Positions 14,578-15,092 of a DNA stretch of 15,092 nt are shown one piece after another. The notes beneath the pieces were generated by a model. The model was given only the letters and a program-made list of their open reading frames with translations. It was not told where the DNA came from and did no database searches. Position 1 is the stretch's first letter. Each line of letters opens with the position of its first letter. Both the position numbers and the translations under genes were made by a program. The stretch comes from Gammaproteobacteria bacterium (GTDB lineage: Bacteria > Pseudomonadota > Gammaproteobacteria > DSM-19610), in NCBI GenBank assembly GCA_011371465.1, contig DRQL01000301.1, positions 1 to 15,092 of the forward strand, written 5' to 3'.

Positions 14578-15092
14578 CTAGTAGCCCCCGGCATCCGGGT
14601 CGATTTGCCCCGGGATTTCCTGCAGGCGTTGTACACCTGTAGTGAAAGTGCCGTCTGTGTGCAGGTCAAACCAGCGGTAGCCGGGTGGCACGGGATCGAG
14701 CGCGAAGGTTTCACTGCCCGGCAGGAACTGGATGCAGGTAGAGGGCGTGGCCAGCAGCTGTACACCATTGCGCTGCTGCGCGAAGTGCTGGTGGATATGG
14801 CCCCAGACAATGGCGCGTACCCCGCTGTATCGATCGGTAACCGTAAAAAGATCACCCGGATTATCCACGGCCATGCTGTCCAGCCAGCGGCTGCCGGTCG
14901 GCACCGGCTGGTGGTGCAGCCAGATCAGTGTGTGCTGTTCGGGGCTCGCGGCGAGTAGCGCGTCGAGGGCTTCCAGTTCGGTTTCTTCCAGGTGTCCGTC
15001 TTCGCTGCCGGGTTGCGTGGAATCGAGGAAGATCATCTGCCAGTTACCAAGCTGTGCCTGGCGTTCACTGTAGAACGGCGGGTGGTTCATAC
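14578..15092 (-). CDS. cpdA: CpdA-type 3',5'-cyclic AMP phosphodiesterase, C-terminal part (cut by window edge)
   Basis: CpdA (Icc) is a class III calcineurin-like metallophosphoesterase that hydrolyses cAMP in the cytoplasm. About 171 codons are in the window. The family protein is near 270 residues, so roughly the first 100, including the DxH and GNHD metal motifs, lie beyond base 15092, and the ATG seen at 15090 is internal. Visible signatures are MIFLDSTQPG, LIWLHHQPVPTGSRWLDS with metal-binding His, VWGHIHQHF with two more ligands, and TPSTCIQFLPGSETFALD followed by PGYRWFDLHTDG. These are diagnostic of CpdA rather than general phosphatases. It converges on the FHA gene with 56 bases between. 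Confidence 0.93.
   Translation of the reverse strand, partial: MNHPPFYSERQAQLGNWQMIFLDSTQPGSEDGHLEETELEALDALLAASPEQHTLIWLHHQPVPTGSRWLDSMAVDNPGDLFTVTDRYSGVRAIVWGHIHQHFAQQRNGVQLLATPSTCIQFLPGSETFALDPVPPGYRWFDLHTDGTFTTGVQRLQEIPGQIDPDAGGY

Noticed and set aside
1..15092. CRISPR array, tRNA, rRNA, transposase or prophage genes
   Set aside because: No regularly spaced repeats, no cloverleaf with CCA-type end, and no integrase or transposase motif seen on either strand.

Overview
The window is about 15.1 kb of GC-rich, gene-dense DNA. It looks like the chromosome of a gammaproteobacterium. The evidence is an lptD-surA outer-membrane assembly pair, the amgK-murU cell-wall recycling pair that sits divergent to lptD in pseudomonads, a CpdA-type cAMP phosphodiesterase, and a CHASE2-linked Ser/Thr kinase. 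I cannot fix the order or genus from sequence alone. No phage, transposase, tRNA, rRNA or CRISPR array is visible.

Layout from left to right. Minus strand, 1-2558: the start of surA (cut by the window edge) lies just downstream of a complete lptD. A 120-bp divergent control region follows. Plus strand, 2679-6998: a two-gene RND efflux unit made of a periplasmic adaptor and an inner-membrane pump, with no outer-membrane factor nearby. 6999-7325 has no gene. It holds a strong-looking -10 box and a 212-bp nested palindromic repeat with near-perfect 27-bp outer arms and perfect 28-bp inner arms. Plus strand, 7326-11427: four tightly packed genes, amgK and murU (MurNAc salvage to UDP-MurNAc), then a GCS2-type carboxylate-amine ligase and an aspartoacylase/succinylglutamate-desuccinylase-type metallohydrolase. 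11428-11583 holds a possible terminator and a cluster of short perfect palindromes. Plus strand, 11584-14521: a CHASE2 membrane sensor, a Hanks-type Ser/Thr kinase in a different reading frame, and a small FHA-domain protein. Minus strand, 14578-15092: the C-terminal part of a CpdA-like phosphodiesterase, converging on the FHA gene.

How the genes fit together. lptD and surA serve outer-membrane biogenesis: SurA chaperones outer-membrane proteins, and LptD inserts LPS. amgK and murU bypass de novo UDP-MurNAc synthesis. The ligase and hydrolase behind them could form a make/break pair for a small amide or peptide, and the operon context makes a link to peptidoglycan recycling worth testing. The sensor, kinase and FHA genes look like a phosphothreonine signalling module.

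The most striking observations are: (1) the CHASE2-kinase gene is split by a frame change exactly at a 29-bp perfect direct repeat with a 61-bp offset; (2) the ligase/hydrolase pair is fused into the amgK-murU operon; (3) the nested palindrome lies in what may be the 5' untranslated region of that operon; (4) an RND pump unit sits between lptD and amgK, which are normally adjacent.
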